This document shows positions 25,534 to 38,740 of a DNA stretch of 64,000 nt, one piece after another (positions within the stretch are counted from its first letter, which is position 1; every line of letters begins with the position of its first letter). This DNA comes from Xestospongia muta (Eukaryota > Porifera > Demospongiae > Haplosclerida > Petrosiidae), in NCBI GenBank assembly GCA_963693285.1, contig OY848920.1, forward strand, positions 9,162,182 through 9,226,181, read 5' to 3'. Position numbers and translations under genes: made by a program. The notes under the pieces are model-generated. The model was given only the letters and a program-made list of their open reading frames with translations. It had not been told where the DNA came from and did no database searches.

Positions 25534-26700
25534 ATACATACCTCCTGCCAGTGATGACTCTGAGGACAATGCCTCAATGACTTACAAACCACTACAATGT
25601 ATACCAACTAATCCAGTTCCATCCGAGTCCTCACCAACATCACCAAACCAGCTAGGTGGGTTACCTGTCAATATGAGTATGACAAATTTGGCGGCTGGTT
25701 CTCAGCATGCCAGGCACAGTCCTAGTCCTCTTATTAGATCTCCAAGTACATCAAAATATCCAATTTATGATTTCCTGACTCCTCGAGGTACCAAGTGTGC
25801 CTTGGATAAAGAAGAACCAGGAGAGACCCCGACAACTAAAGAACTCAAAGAAACTAAAGAACCAGAAGATGAAGACAGCTATGTTTGTTTGAGACCTCCG
25901 ATAGAGTCAGACAAGAGGACGTCCCCAGATGGATAGGACAGTTCATTTTATTCTCACCCCGTCTTATCAGATGAAGTTCTTCATCGTCATTATGAATACC
26001 TTCTCCTCTTAAAGATGAAGCAGCTGACGATGATAGTTATGAATCCTACGTCTATATGGCACCTAGAAAGGATTATCCTCAGAGACCACAAAATGTCTCT
26101 CCACTTCCTATAACCTCTACAACAAGGTATATTATATGTACATTAATATTTAACTAACCTCACATTTAATCAAGTGTATGAGTTCTACTAAAAGCACTGT
26201 CCTGCAAAGTCATTTTATTTATTTTCTTTCATTCTTATCTCATAATAGAGATGGACTTTATTTTCCTGATACTCCATCAAGTCCTTATCTTCCTGGTGGT
26301 CATAGTAGTCCTAACAGAAGTCCAAAAAAGGTACTTTAACAAATTATATTAAGTTAAACCCTCTATAGTGGACACTTTTAGGCAATAATTACTGGCATTT
26401 TTTCTTCTCTATTAGGTGTTATATGTGATGTACCTGTCCGAGAGAACAATGTACACAAACCAGTTGATAACACAAGAGCACCCAAGTCTATTTTGACACA
26501 GGTTAGTTGAAAAATAAAGTATTAAATCTCTAAACTACAATATCTCATATTAATGTAGTTTTAAATGAAACACAGTAGTAGTTATAAATAATGAATTACT
26601 CTCTCTTCTCTTCAGAATTCAGAACCTAACCTAGGTGAAAGAGAAATTCTCAGCTTGAAAAGTACCTTGATGATGAATTAGATACAATTTGACAAGCTTT
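25534..26700 (+). pseudogene. tyrosine/proline-rich adaptor-like exons, copy 2
   Basis: Exons: 25534-26126, 26249-26330, 26416-26501, and from 26616. The long exon has tyrosines in SH2-ligand-like context: TYKPLQCIP, YPIYDFLTP, DSYVCLRPP, YEYLSPLKD, SYVYMAP (YxxM form), followed by LYFPDTPSSPYLP. Lesions specific to this copy: CAG to TAG at 25934, a 1-bp deletion in YEYLSPLKD, and a 1-bp deletion in the last exon. The 5' partner is unresolved: the acceptor at 25534 needs a phase-2 donor and none was found in the DEATH gene. The third exon joins the second in phase 0 to an early stop, or needs another donor to keep its longer frame. It resembles an insoluble-in-frame IRS/FRS-like docking tail only in style, not in family. 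Confidence 0.6.
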
Positions 26701-27252
26701 TCAAATTAGTCTCTTTCAAATTGAGAAGCGTTATCAACGTCAGTTAGCATCAATGTCTTCAAAGAATGATCTGCAAAGAACTAAAATTAACACTTTTTTG
26801 TTTCATAAATGATTTTAATATAACCATTTAAACATATCATGTTACATGTATTATTGTATAGTTATATTTACTGTTAGTATGTACAATGTGTATTAATCAT
26901 ATATTAAACTATGTTTGTTTCTACTAATACATTTACAACAGTTTACATGAACTACTGATAACATTGTAGGTATTGTTTATAAATCAGCTAGGTCTGGAAA
27001 TATAGCTAATATTAGAAATATAACCAATATAATGAGCTCCACCCAAAAACATTGACTGTTTGTTGTTCTAACACCAAAAAAACTTGTTATGATGGTGTGA
27101 AAATTTAATATAATGTAATATACATAATGTGTCAAGACCTCTTAAGAAGGTTCTTACCAACTTGTGTATTTGGGTGTGGCTAATGAATCTTATTAAGTTA
27201 TGTGTGGTCATAGTAGCTCATATAATACAAGAATATAAGTCTTAAATGATAG
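26701..27252. other. AT-rich spacer after the tyrosine-tail gene
   Basis: No gene seen. It is conserved at about 44470-44960 in the next unit, with CAGCTAGGTCTGGAAATATA and GAGCTCCACCCAAAAACATT. Confidence 0.5.
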
Positions 27253-27398
27253 AATGTCTTATGGAAAGGATGAAGTTACAAATTACAAACATGGAAAAGA
27301 AGTTTGATAAAAAAATAAAAACTCTCCAACATCAACAGTCAATGCAGCCTTCACACATCAGTCACATACCTTCAGAAACATTGTATAGAATGAAATAA
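27253..27398 (+). CDS. possible terminal coiled-coil exon
   Basis: After acceptor AAATGATAG the frame reads CLMERMKLQITNMEKKFDKK, then a glutamine/serine-rich end and stop TAA at 27396-27398. The heptad-like charge pattern suggests a short coil. The equivalent in the next unit (near 44985) is broken by an expanded A-run. No donor that would feed it was identified, so it may be the last exon of the tyrosine-tail gene or non-coding. Confidence 0.3.
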
Positions 27399-27639
27399 CC
27401 ATTAGACATTCATAATTAATCCCTGTATATCACTGTGAACTAGGACTAGCCTTCACACATCAAACCAGTTCTCCCCTGAGTTGTATTAATAATTAATGAT
27501 GACTCTGAGATATTATATTGCTATCTAATGTCAGACTAAACATTCCAGAACAGTATTTTATAATAACCCACCCATACATCACTGGGTGTATGTCAACTTT
27601 TAATTCGTAGATTTGTAATTTTGTAAAGTATTCATATAG

Positions 27640-27753
27640 TGTTAAGTAGCCCCACCCTAAATATCACAGAGACACCTCCTCCTCAGTGTACGTTCAGTAA
27701 AGAAGATCTATAGTTCGTTAGATTCTATCTTACCTGCTCTCATAATAGTAACT
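27640..27753 (+). promoter_or_regulatory. conserved upstream block of DLR3
   Basis: Contains AGCCCCACCCTAAATATCAC, GAGACACCTCCTCCTCAGTG and CTCATAATAGTAACT just before the ATG. Matches the DLR2 and DLR4 upstream blocks. Confidence 0.45.
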
Positions 27754-30700
27754 ATGGCTACAAAGGAACTACCTCAAACTCAACATCTAGGTAACATACA
27801 AGACCTGATATAAACTGTTAGTCATTTTCATATCTTACTTCTCTTTATTTAGATATTTCAGATCTTTTGAAGAAGGCTCCCACTGAACATGAACTACTCA
27901 ATCTATTAGCTGATATTAGTAACTTGTGGCATGAGGTTGGCTTAAGTCTCAAAGTTCCTCGCAGTATTTTGGATGGTTTAAAACGTAGCCAAGACAGCGA
28001 TCCTATCAAATTCTCTGAAGTCATTCATAGCTGGTTAACTAGTACTGAGTCACATCTTGTTTCCTGGGAAACAGTGATTGCTGCCATCAAGGGTCCTGTT
28101 GTTAATAATAAAAAGAAAGTTAATGAAATACATCAACATTTAACTAAAGGTAAGTTGATATAATATTTATTGATACAGTCAGTGAATATGTGTTTGTTCC
28201 TTAGTGAAGGAAGATACTCTCCAAAGTTTTATTATTAGAGAGATGTCACAGTCTCAAGTCAATCCTGTAAAAGTGTCCCAGCTGTTATTTAGTGAGAGAT
28301 GTATCAGTGAAGAAACACTTGATGAGATGGAGACATTGAAGGGATCAGTAGATGAGAAGAAGACAACTCTGTTATCTGCTATACATACAATATCTTCAGA
28401 TCACAAGCAATTGAAAGTATTAGCTACAGTACTGTCTAAGTTTGAAGAGACAAAAATACTATCTGAAAGAATTATCAGTGAATATGGTAAGTGTCTCACT
28501 CACTACTAACCTAATTGCTTATTTTTCTTAGCTCAAAAGTGTCCATATGACGAGAGGACAGCTGTACAAGAGACAGCAATGACAGGTCATAGTGGTCATC
28601 AATATGAAACTGTTAGTGACTCAATGGAGAGTATAGAATCTGATCCTACAATGATGGACTTGGAATATCAGGTTGATAGCAACGTAACAATATTGTTTAT
28701 AAAGTCAATGTACATGTTGTTTCTTAGCAACCTCATGAGATGACAGAATTAAGTACTTCAAATACAAGAAAGCGACTACGAAAAGACAAAGAGATACCTG
28801 ATGAGGTTTTAAAACCAAAAAAGGAAAAGCTTGATTTGGGAGGATCATCTGATTGTAATGGTATATGAATAATAGTTGATATATACTTAGTGAATTCTGT
28901 TTCATAGAGCAAGCTTCTATGGCCAGTGACATTTTACGTTGTCATTATGGCACTCTCTCTCAATGTCTTAAATATCCTGTTAGGGTAGCACAGTTACTAC
29001 ATGATGAGGGTGTTATTCCTAATGAGGTATTAGGAAATATACAGGATAAGCTGTGTTCTCAATCTGAAGAAAATGCAATAGGTGTCCTGTTACAAGCTAT
29101 ACGTCATGCAGTAAATACCAACTATCATAGTCTGGAGGTCTTTGCTAGTGTACTGTTAAAACAAACTAGCAATGTACCATGTGCTAATGCTATCATACAG
29201 GATTGTCGTGAGTACTGACATAGAATTTACTATTGTTATAAGTCTATTTTAATAGGTAAAGCATTTCCTAACTATGACATACAAGTAGCATATACTGGAA
29301 GTAGTGAAGGAAGTCAAACATTAGGTACTCCTTTGACCACTTTAAGCCAAGGTAAGTACTAGGAGAGATTTAAGCTCCATTTAAATTATTTTTAATGTAT
29401 AGACCAAGTTTTAAAACCTATTCCGATTCCTCGAAAGTTAAACTCAGCATTTGGGTCAATCCGAAAAAAATTTGGAATAGCCTTCAACAAAGTCCGAGAA
29501 GCAATTAATAAAAGTCCTCCACCTCTGGATAAATTGAAACAGTTTCTTAGAGATGGTTACTCTTACCTCAAATCTCAAATAGCTCATTCTGCCTCCATTG
29601 ATGATGTCCTAGATGTTGTTAATGATCATTGTACACTGATCAATATCAGTTGTCTGGAGGGTATTGTGGAGCGATATGATATCAAAGAAGCACAGACACA
29701 TATACAGACATACAAAGATGTTGTTCAGTCATTTTGCAAGGAAACAAAAGCTTCTCTTTGTCTAGAAGAAACTTTAAAAGAAAGTAAAAGTCATTCTCTT
29801 CTCAATTGTGAGACAGCTGTCTTTGTCTTAAACTGGGATCCTAAAGGTTGTACTTTAGAAGATATTGAGGATATTCTTGCTGAATTAGTTGAAGAAAATG
29901 TGCAAATTCGTGTTATAAGAGAGAAGCTGTCTATCAGTGTCACTTGTTTCTTTCCACTCAGTCTAACAACTCTACTTATTGCCAGAGCTCAGGAGACTCT
30001 TGAATCAATGAAGAGGAGAGGATTAATCCAACTTACAATTGGATATTGTACCATTTATGATAAACATCAAAGAGACGAGGTAAGAGATGAGTAGTATTAG
30101 ACAACAGTTACTACATGTGTTGTTTATTGATAGGAGGTTAGAGCTATTGTAGAAGAGAATACAAAGGAGTTGAGAAGTCAGCTAGAGGTACAACAAACCA
30201 TCAGTAAAAAGATGATTATGGAAATATCATCTGTTGAAAATCAAAGTAAAGGTATTTGTCCATGTAGTCAATAACCACTATTAAACTGTCTATTATCCTA
30301 TTGTGTGTGCGTATGTACATACTTTAAATTCCTTCTTAACTATATTCATGAGATTACGAATTTGATTTGTAGTTCTAATTTACTAAATATAGTACAACTG
30401 TTTATAACTCAATATTTTTACATAAAAATGAGACAAATGAAAGAAAAGGAAGTTGAAGATTTAACATCACAACTAAGAGATAGATTAATAATTGAGTGGG
30501 AGATTAAAGGAAACAGTAAAAAGAAAGAGACTAACTCTATTAGAGTGGTTGGAGCTAACATTCTGTTACTCATTAATTTCACAGTAGTATAAAAGTCTAG
30601 TGTGATAGTTTAAGTATCAGACTATATACTTTAACATTTAGTGTTTTAGGTTTAGGAGGTAGAGATCATTATAAATATCCTAATATAGGACTGTCTCACT

Positions 30701-33700
30701 AGGTGCTGCTTCTATACAATAGACATCAGTGTGATGTAGTCTGTGAATATAAAGGGTCTATATTTTATAACTTGTTTCTGACATCCAAACAATTAAACAT
30801 CATTTTAAATCAAGGAAGATTTAATTAATAAATGTAACAATGACACACTCTGTATCATATATTTGTTAGTACATTTGTGAATTCATTTTTAGTTATTGAG
30901 AAAGAGTCTGTTGAGAAACAAAGAGAAATAGAGAAACAACAGGAGATAACCATATCATTGGCATTACAACTACAAGTGAGAGAAAAACAGATTGAAGAAT
31001 TAAAGCAGAGTTTAAAAGGTCACTATTATAGTATGTTCATGTGATATTATATTATTGAGTCAAACAAATGAGAGTATGATCAGTTTATATAACCTTAGTA
31101 TTGTGGATTTAGTTATGCTGACTTGGATTATTGAGTGAGTGAATCTAAACAAATAAGAGGAGGTCAGTTTATATAGTCTTATTACAGTGGGTGTAGTTAG
31201 ACTGTTGTAGTAATAACATAGCTGACTGTATTGGATTAGTGATTGGTGTATCAGGTAATGATAAAACTCACTTTTGTGCACTTTATAGGCTTGTCTTCTG
31301 GAAAACCTTCCACAGTTAAATTAATCAATGTATAATTATATAACATTAACACACCTTGTATCTCTTGTTAGTACTTGTGAATTTTGTATATATACATTAA
31401 AATTAGATCTATCATTCATACAAAAGAGACCCAAAGACAGCACAGGCAGGACCCATTTACCAGTCATAGTGAAACTATAGGAAATATACTCTATGTAATT
31501 ACTGATGTACATAAATACTCATATAGAGGCTCTACAAAAAAAGTATTGTCCCATTTTTGTCTAATAACATAATTGAATTTAGACCCTTGAACAGAGAAGG
31601 TTACCTTCTCTGTGTTAGTGAGTGGATGCCTAGGGATAGGATCAACATCAGTTTTGTTGTTTTAATGCCACACCCACTTTACATAGTACATAATATTTTC
31701 ATTTTTAGCTACTGAGAAAGAATTGTTTTCAGTATCTGTTGAGAAACAAAGAGAAATAGATGAACATGAGAAGATAATAACATCATTGACATCACAACTA
31801 AGAGAGAAAGACAAAGAAAATGAGACATTAAAACAGAACTTACAAGGTAATTGATATTAATATAACAGATAATAATTGATAAGAAAAGATTATAGAAATA
31901 GAGTCAATAAATGAATGTAGTAATATTTGTTAATAGTTGTCTAGTATCCTAAATTAGTACATTTGTATATTTAAATTTTGTTTTATATAGAAATGTTGTT
32001 AGATATAGCAATGAAACAAATGGAAGAAAAACAGATTGAAGATTGGAAGGAAGGTATTGTTAATAGCTATCACTAACGCAGTTTGTATCACATATTTGTC
32101 AATAGTTATATATTTTAATTACTTGTTTTCTCTTAGCTATTGAGAAGGAATTTGTGTCTAGTATCCTAAATTAGTACATTAAAAAAATTTGTTTCTAACT
32201 TATTCTATTTGAGATCATGAATATAATTTATCATACCATTTATACTGAGTACATATATAATATATTGTACAATGTTGTTATATATAGAAATGAAACAAAT
32301 GAAAGAAAAACAGGTTGAAGATATGACATCATTTCCTAAAAGAAAGGAAGGTATTATTAATACAATAGCTATCACTAATATAGTTAATATGTCACATATT
32401 TGTCAATAGTTATATAGTTTTGATCACTTGTTTTCTCTTAGTTATCGAGAAGGAATTACTGTCAGTGTCTGCTGAGAGACAGAGAGAAATAGAGAAACTA
32501 CAAGAAGTAACCACATCAATGACAATACAACTACAAGAGAGAGACAAACAGATTGAGGAATTAAAGCAGAATTTAAAAGGTAACTAACTATCATAGTATG
32601 TACATGTGATATTATATTATTGAGTGAGTGAATCTAAACAAGTGAGAGTGTAGTCAGTTCATATAACCTTGGTACTGTGGGTTTAATTTAGTTATACTAT
32701 TGTAGTAATGAGTTCATAGTTGAGTGTATTCGATTCAGGTGTATTAGTAGAAATAAGTCACAGAACATATTGAATTATGTGGTTTACTTTGTAAGGATGT
32801 TTTGCATAAAATTACTGACTTGGCCTACAAAACAGCAGATTTAAGTTCTAACAACTGATGCAATGGTTTAAATACTTTATATTGAACAATACACTTGCTG
32901 TACAACTAAAAGGGTTGTATTTGGGATGTCAAACCAGTGATAGTCCTCCAAATACATTGTCACTATTGTCTGTTACTTCTCATTGTATGTTACTAGATGT
33001 AGCATTCACCTCAAAGACTCATAAACCACTAACTGATCAAGGACTTGAGGAGACCCAAACAAAGTCTAGTCAGGAAGACAAGTCCACACCATCTATCATT
33101 AAAACTACAGGTAATAATGTAAATTATATTTTATGATTATTTCATATAGTCTCCACTATCAGAGTTAAAAGATAAGAGTTCAGCTGACATCAAAGGTTCA
33201 GATATTGAACAGTCAGATCATGATGCAGATGATGCAGATGATAAACATTCAGATATAGAAGGTATGTCATATTATACATGTATAATGCTCAGTATCTATC
33301 ATAACAAGACTACATCATTGGTAAAGTTCCTTGTATGATCAATATCATGGCTACCATCTTGTGGCATACTTTGTAGACTTGTCTTTATGATAACCCTCCC
33401 ACACAGTGGAAAGTGTCTATTAATGATCACATTAGAATTTGAAGTTGAAAACTTCTATCACATTTCAGTATGTGACCTTCTTATACCAAAAGTTATCATC
33501 ATCTGTCATGTTATGTGGGTGTGTCCACATAGATCTGTTTCCTGTATTAATTATGGTACGTACACATGTAGAAGTTTATAATATCAACAAAATATTTTAA
33601 ACATCATACCTCATAGTCTTGTCCCAAGACTACCTTTTTACTCGGGGCACATGACAGTCTACAGATGAGACTACATACCACAAACATACTATAGCCCAAC

Positions 33701-36021
33701 CCACACTATACTGTATACTTATAGTGAGCTGTGAGTTATGTCATAACCAGTAATGTAATCAAACTCCCAGACTTGATCATAGCATACATATCATATCTGT
33801 AATATAATTCTACTTTTAACTAAGTTATCTAAAGATAGCTACCAGTTCACAATGTTTGTAATGACATGTTTATAATAATATAGTAAGTGTTTCTTGTTAT
33901 GTTATGAACACTTCAAACAACAATCAGTTAAGTCCCTTAATATAACACTAGTGTAGTCTAGGATACTAGCCCCTCCTACTTTTGACAGTCTGCTATACAA
34001 GATCCATTGTTTACAGTGTATGTCAACATTAATAATGTACTTTCTCTCACAGTCTATTATGATAAGTCAATACTTGAGGTATTAGTGTATACATAATATG
34101 ATGACAATATTATGGGTGGAGTCAATATAAACTATTACAGTTTAAAACAAGACTCTCTCAACTAGTACCATAGAACATAATGATCATGAGATGTTACTTG
34201 TTTGCAAATAAGGAATTTAATATTATGTAAACCTTGGTTAATTTTATTATATGTTAATATTAAAAAGTAACATAATCAACCCAGCCCCTTTCTCTTGAGT
34301 TAGTTTGTAAGACTACAACATAATGTTTATATTGAGTTAAATTAACATGACTAAATGAAAGTAATTGTAACACAATAAAACAAGAAAGGACAAGAAGTCC
34401 ATATTTTAGAATGAAACATCTAATGATGTTTGTTTGTAGATCCTGCACTTTTTTAGATCAAAGTAGTTTTCAGCCACATTCACTAAAAAAATATTGTGGT
34501 TTGCAGTTAGAAGTTCAATAGACTTTCGTTTACCAGGAATACTAGTGAGAGAGACAAGTGTACTCTTCTTCCTCTCTAAGCTAAGGGGTGGGCCTTAACA
34601 GACTATTCATTACTATAATATAACTACAATAAATTCACTCATCTTGATTTGAGTCAAATCAACTGATAACTCATCTTATCAGTAATTACTTCTACTTTTG
34701 TTTATATCTATTAACATGCACTGCTCATCAGTACAGCTACTGCACTTAACCACACCCACCAAACGTTTTTGTGATGACAGAGCATTGCCTATATACAACA
34801 TTAGTAGGTAGAGAGATACATAATTTCCTCATATAACAAACATATCAACTCAATTATGGACTCAGTGAAATAGAATACAATAATGTTTATAATACATACT
34901 ATAAAGACACTGTAGTCTTGTGTCACCTGACATTTCAGTAACATTGGACCACACAAGACAAGACAAATCAGACTGTTCATTTCAGTCTCTATCCCTTTAC
35001 CTAAATAAATTCCATTGACAGGATATTTACAGTATACTAAAATGACAAACTCCACCCTCTATTCCATTGCATCTTCGTACATGTGTTGCCATAGTAACCG
35101 TATTTAGTAAACAGTAATGGATTCCTTTCTCCTTCAGTGTGTAGTCTGTGCATTTGTAGTGTGTTATAGTATATATTACTATGTGTGTACTATACTATAT
35201 ACTAACTCTGTTTTATAACAGGAGACACTGGAAGTGTTCAGTGGGATGATGATGACAATAGTGTTAGACTCACTAGACCAGGTGTAGAAGAAAGTAATGA
35301 TGTTATAAGTAAATTAATAAAAGAACACCTAACAGGAAAAGAATGGAGTATTCGTCTCATCTCATCATCTCCTGAAAGTACTGCAGTTATTATAAACAAT
35401 CTTAATAAGTGTACAGTGTGGAGACTTGAGATATTGAACACTCCATTGGACAGTAAGTGTTTATCGATATTATCAGAGATACTAAAAACTAATAAAACAA
35501 TAAAGAAACTAGTGCTGGTATCCTCTTCACTTACTGGTGGTATCAAACAAGTCAGTGATAGTCTCTGTAATAATGAAACACTTGAGCAGTTAGAGTTGTA
35601 TAATGTTACTGGTATCACAGATGAAGATATGACTCACTTATCTACTATGTTAGCAACTAATACAACTTTAAAAGAACTACGTCACCCCCATTGTAACATC
35701 ACTGATAATGGAGTCCAATATATCTGTGAAGGACTTACTAAAAACCAAACATTGACTTTGTTGGACATCGGAGATAATCGTCAGATCACTTCAGTTAGTA
35801 CCAGTACAATAGCAGATCTAATACAAACTACTACATCACTGACAAGACTATATCTCAACAATACTTCACTGAACAATGATGATATCAAGACAATATGCAC
35901 ATCACTTAATAAAAATGCTACAATACGGAGACTATACTTATCAAGAGAACATGAAGAGTATTTTAAAAAGTTAGACAGTTATCAAGTTATTAAAGACAGA
36001 CTTAACTTCTCCTATTTCTAA
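27754..36021 (+). CDS. DLR3: DEATH, two CARD-like, alpha/beta, expanded coiled-coil, LRR protein (~1234 aa)
   Basis: Seventeen exons join in frame: 27754-27790, 27853-28149, 28205-28486, 28532-28671, 28728-28860, 28908-29207, 29256-29351, 29403-30079, 30134-30251, 30893-31018, 31709-31846, 31991-32053, 32288-32350, 32442-32579, 32913-33110, 33163-33261, 35222-36021. DEATH domain about aa 13-111; CARD-like 112-205 and 297-396; basic NLS-like linker KRLRKDKEIPDEVLKPKKEK about 253-296; conserved module 429-654; coils 655-869; cysteine/serine linker to 935; acidic to 968; LRR 969-1234. The coil has five exons that DLR2 lacks (KESVEKQREIEKQQEIT type). The coil exon equivalent to 13810 is broken here (no AG acceptor, donor deleted) and skipping it keeps frame. 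The C-terminus differs (DRLNFSYF). Confidence 0.78.
30429..30500 (+). pseudogene. broken coiled-coil exon in DLR3
   Basis: Same sequence as the exon at 60233-60328 (MRQMKEKEVEDLTSQLRDR), but the acceptor TACATAG is TACATAA. A deletion joins AGAGATAG to intron sequence TTAATAATTGAGTGGGAG, removing the exon end and the donor. Flanking exons still join in phase 1 without it. Confidence 0.7.
33262..35221 (+). other. 2.0-kb intron of DLR3 before the LRR exon
   Basis: Shorter than in DLR2: part of the 15230-15840 block and about 1.3 kb around the DPVLDQSSL candidate exon are missing. The DPALF candidate exon at about 34441 ends at once in a stop. Confidence 0.5.
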
Positions 36022-36288
36022 GTAGTTTGTTCACTTTGTTGTTTATTCTTAAGTTCGTGTAATAGTAAGTAGTTTGTTGTTTATTCTTAATCTGTCTTCT
36101 CGCTCACTTTTATTTTCTCTTTAAATTTCTCTTGACTTTATCTTCTCTTCTTTTATTAACAATTTATTTCTCTAACAAAACTAGTAGACAATAAAAATAG
36201 AGCAGTTTTGCTTGACACTTACTTCTCTAACGTCGCACTTTTTTGTCTCTCTCGCAGCTGGTCATTTGGCGCCTGTAATTATTATTTG
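36022..36288. other. 3' flank of DLR3
   Basis: 3' UTR-like sequence with a small tandem duplication of TAGTAAGTAGTTTGTTGTTTATTCTTAA and the AATAAA at 36190-36195. Ends at the transposon junction. Confidence 0.5.
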
Positions 36289-37042
36289 TGCCCTTTATTA
36301 ATAAAAAGGTGTTGGAATGTAAGGTGAAGTATTTCCTCACTTAATCGTGTGCAATTAGCGCTGAGTATATTTTAATATTATTCATCGTTTGTTCACGTCA
36401 ATGTCATGCGAATAAACCACGTTTTCTCTCGTGGTCGTGAAATGCAGAGTGAAAACGACTGAATCACAAACAAAGGAGGTTGTTGCGAATGTCTATGGCT
36501 ATTTCGAGGAAGTTAGCAGGCGTCAACGGACTCAAAGACCTTTTAAACGAACCTCTGATGCCACAGGAGTTTCATGTACCAGTATCAAGAGGCTACTGAT
36601 AGTTCTGATGACGAATAGTTGTAGGTATTCTTAGTCTTCCTTCTTTGTTAAAAGGTTTTTTTCAGAACCACGGTGGCTTTATAGCTGCCTAAAATCGCAA
36701 AAGACAATTCTTGATTACTATTTTAATAATAATAATTGTTACAATAGAACATTTGTTCATATAATTAGAACTGTAATTTTGAGTTGCCACGTGACAAACG
36801 GCTGACTTCTGAAGGTGAAGAGCGATTTTTGTTATATCCTCGAATGTGTGTAAGTATGACGAAGGTATGCAATTGAAAATGTATGGAGTTTTTTGTTTAC
36901 TACTTTCTCATAGCACTAGACAGCCAGATTTTATATATAAAATGCGTGTTTGCGAGCCGAATCGATTTGTCAAAGTTCCATGGGATAGCACGTAAAACGG
37001 CAAAGTTATTTACATGTCTAGGTGGCTTAACTCAACTCGGAC
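36289..37042 (+). mobile_element. DNA transposon remnant downstream of DLR3
   Basis: About 0.75 kb that is absent from the equivalent place in units 2 and 4. The right end reads GGCTTAACTCAACTCGG, the near-complement of CTGAGTTGAGCC, which starts a second copy at 63880, so these are likely TIRs. The left TIR of this copy is missing. Within it, 36431-36634 (+) reads TKEVVANVYGYFEEVSRRQR then ATGVSCTSIKRL, a helix-turn-helix start typical of DDE transposases; no catalytic part follows. Local host sequence of about 50 bp was lost at the insertion. Confidence 0.6.
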
Positions 37043-38496
37043 AGTAGTCCTGAACAGAATATGGTCTATTTTATATTGAGAAGAAATGGAAGATTACAAT
37101 TTAACTATAATACTGAGAAACGTACTTGTATCACATTTTAGACCACCTAAAGAAGTCGGCATGACCTGTCTTATATTCAGAAGAAATGGAAGACTACAAT
37201 TTAACTATAATACTGAGATCAGATCAATTGATCAACAAAATTGATTTTGTTTGTCAACTTCTAAAGTTCAGCAGTAGATATTAATGAGATAGAGAAATTT
37301 GCTCACTCAGGTAGATCTAGTGAATGTTGAGATAATGTTAATGGACAATTCCAACATTCTATGAACAATATTTATATCCTAATATAAAGGAGTCTATATT
37401 GAAGACAAGAGAGGGACAATTAGTAAACTGAATACAATATAGTGTGTGGAGATGAAATACTATGTAAAGTAAGATGAGATATTGAAGACAATTATAACCT
37501 CTCCTGTCTCCTCCCCATATAGCCATTAGCTAGACTAGATATAGAGGTCACTAGTATTGGTCTTACATCAGCTGTAATAGATACTGAACAATTACATTCA
37601 CAGAGTGATCCTAATATAAGTCAATTTTAATGAACAAAGTTTATAGTTGCTCTCATTCTAATGTTCTCACAACACAAACAATACAACAATAACAATATAT
37701 AGTAATGTTGACTTTTATGTGTTAATTTATTATACTCTAAATATTTGTGAAGTTATAAAAAGAAATTATTTCACACAGTTATACTGATAATTAGAATAAA
37801 ACAACAAATTACATGTACATCGATAGAAAAAAACATTAAATAATACTTACGTGTATTTAAACAAATCAATTAAATCAAGAAATAGTAAAATTAAAGTATT
37901 AGTATTCAAAAAATTAGCAAAGATAGAAATAAATTATAACCATAGACAATGGTACTAGTACTAACAAACAATATATCTACATTATGATATTATTAATATT
38001 ACATAATGTAATATAATGAAGGATATTGGATACATTAGACAACAATAATAAGTACTGGGCTAAAAGACACATACAAAATTAAAGGAGAGAGACACAAGAT
38101 CAACAATCCACAGACATACATGTAGACAGTTAATGTATCAAGTATTATAGATATTGAATGGATTTAGAAAGGACCTCTCTCTCTAAACGGTTGATCACCC
38201 TAAATAAAATAATATTAACTCATATCAGCTGTCAACAATATAGTTCATTGTAATATTATCATGCTGTCACGATATCATTGTTACATGTACATGTATATTA
38301 ATATGACATGTGTCTACATCTACTGACACTCATTGATATAATGATCACATGATGATCACATGATCAATTTATATGTCTACACTTATTGATATAATAGTCA
38401 TGTCATTATCAATTAGTTATTAAGGGGGTCACTGTAACATATTAAATTATAATAAATTGATCATTATCTCTAGTACATGTCTATGTGTATGTTGTC
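37043..38496. other. spacer between DLR3 and kinase copy 3
   Basis: Matches 19440-21010. It holds the ATGGAAGACTACAATTTAAC-type repeat (37185) and the PLARL... exon relic at 37523-37630, then AT-rich DNA with no gene seen. Confidence 0.5.
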
Positions 38497-38740
38497 ATTT
38501 TATTGGGTACGTCACCTCATTATATTGGGTACATCACCCCATTATATTGGGTACATTACCTCATTATATTGGGTACATTACCTCATTATATTGGGTACAT
38601 TACCTCTATTATATTGGGTATATTACCTCATTATATTGGGTACATTACCTCATTATATTGGGTACATTACCTCATTACATTGGGTACATTACCTCATTAT
38701 ATTGGGTACATTACCTCATTATATTGGGTACATTACCTCT
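38497..38740. repeat. 22-bp minisatellite, about 11 units
   Basis: Same unit as 21011-21142 (ATTATATTGGGTACATTACCTC), with point variants. It opens long spurious frames in all three + phases. Confidence 0.95.
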
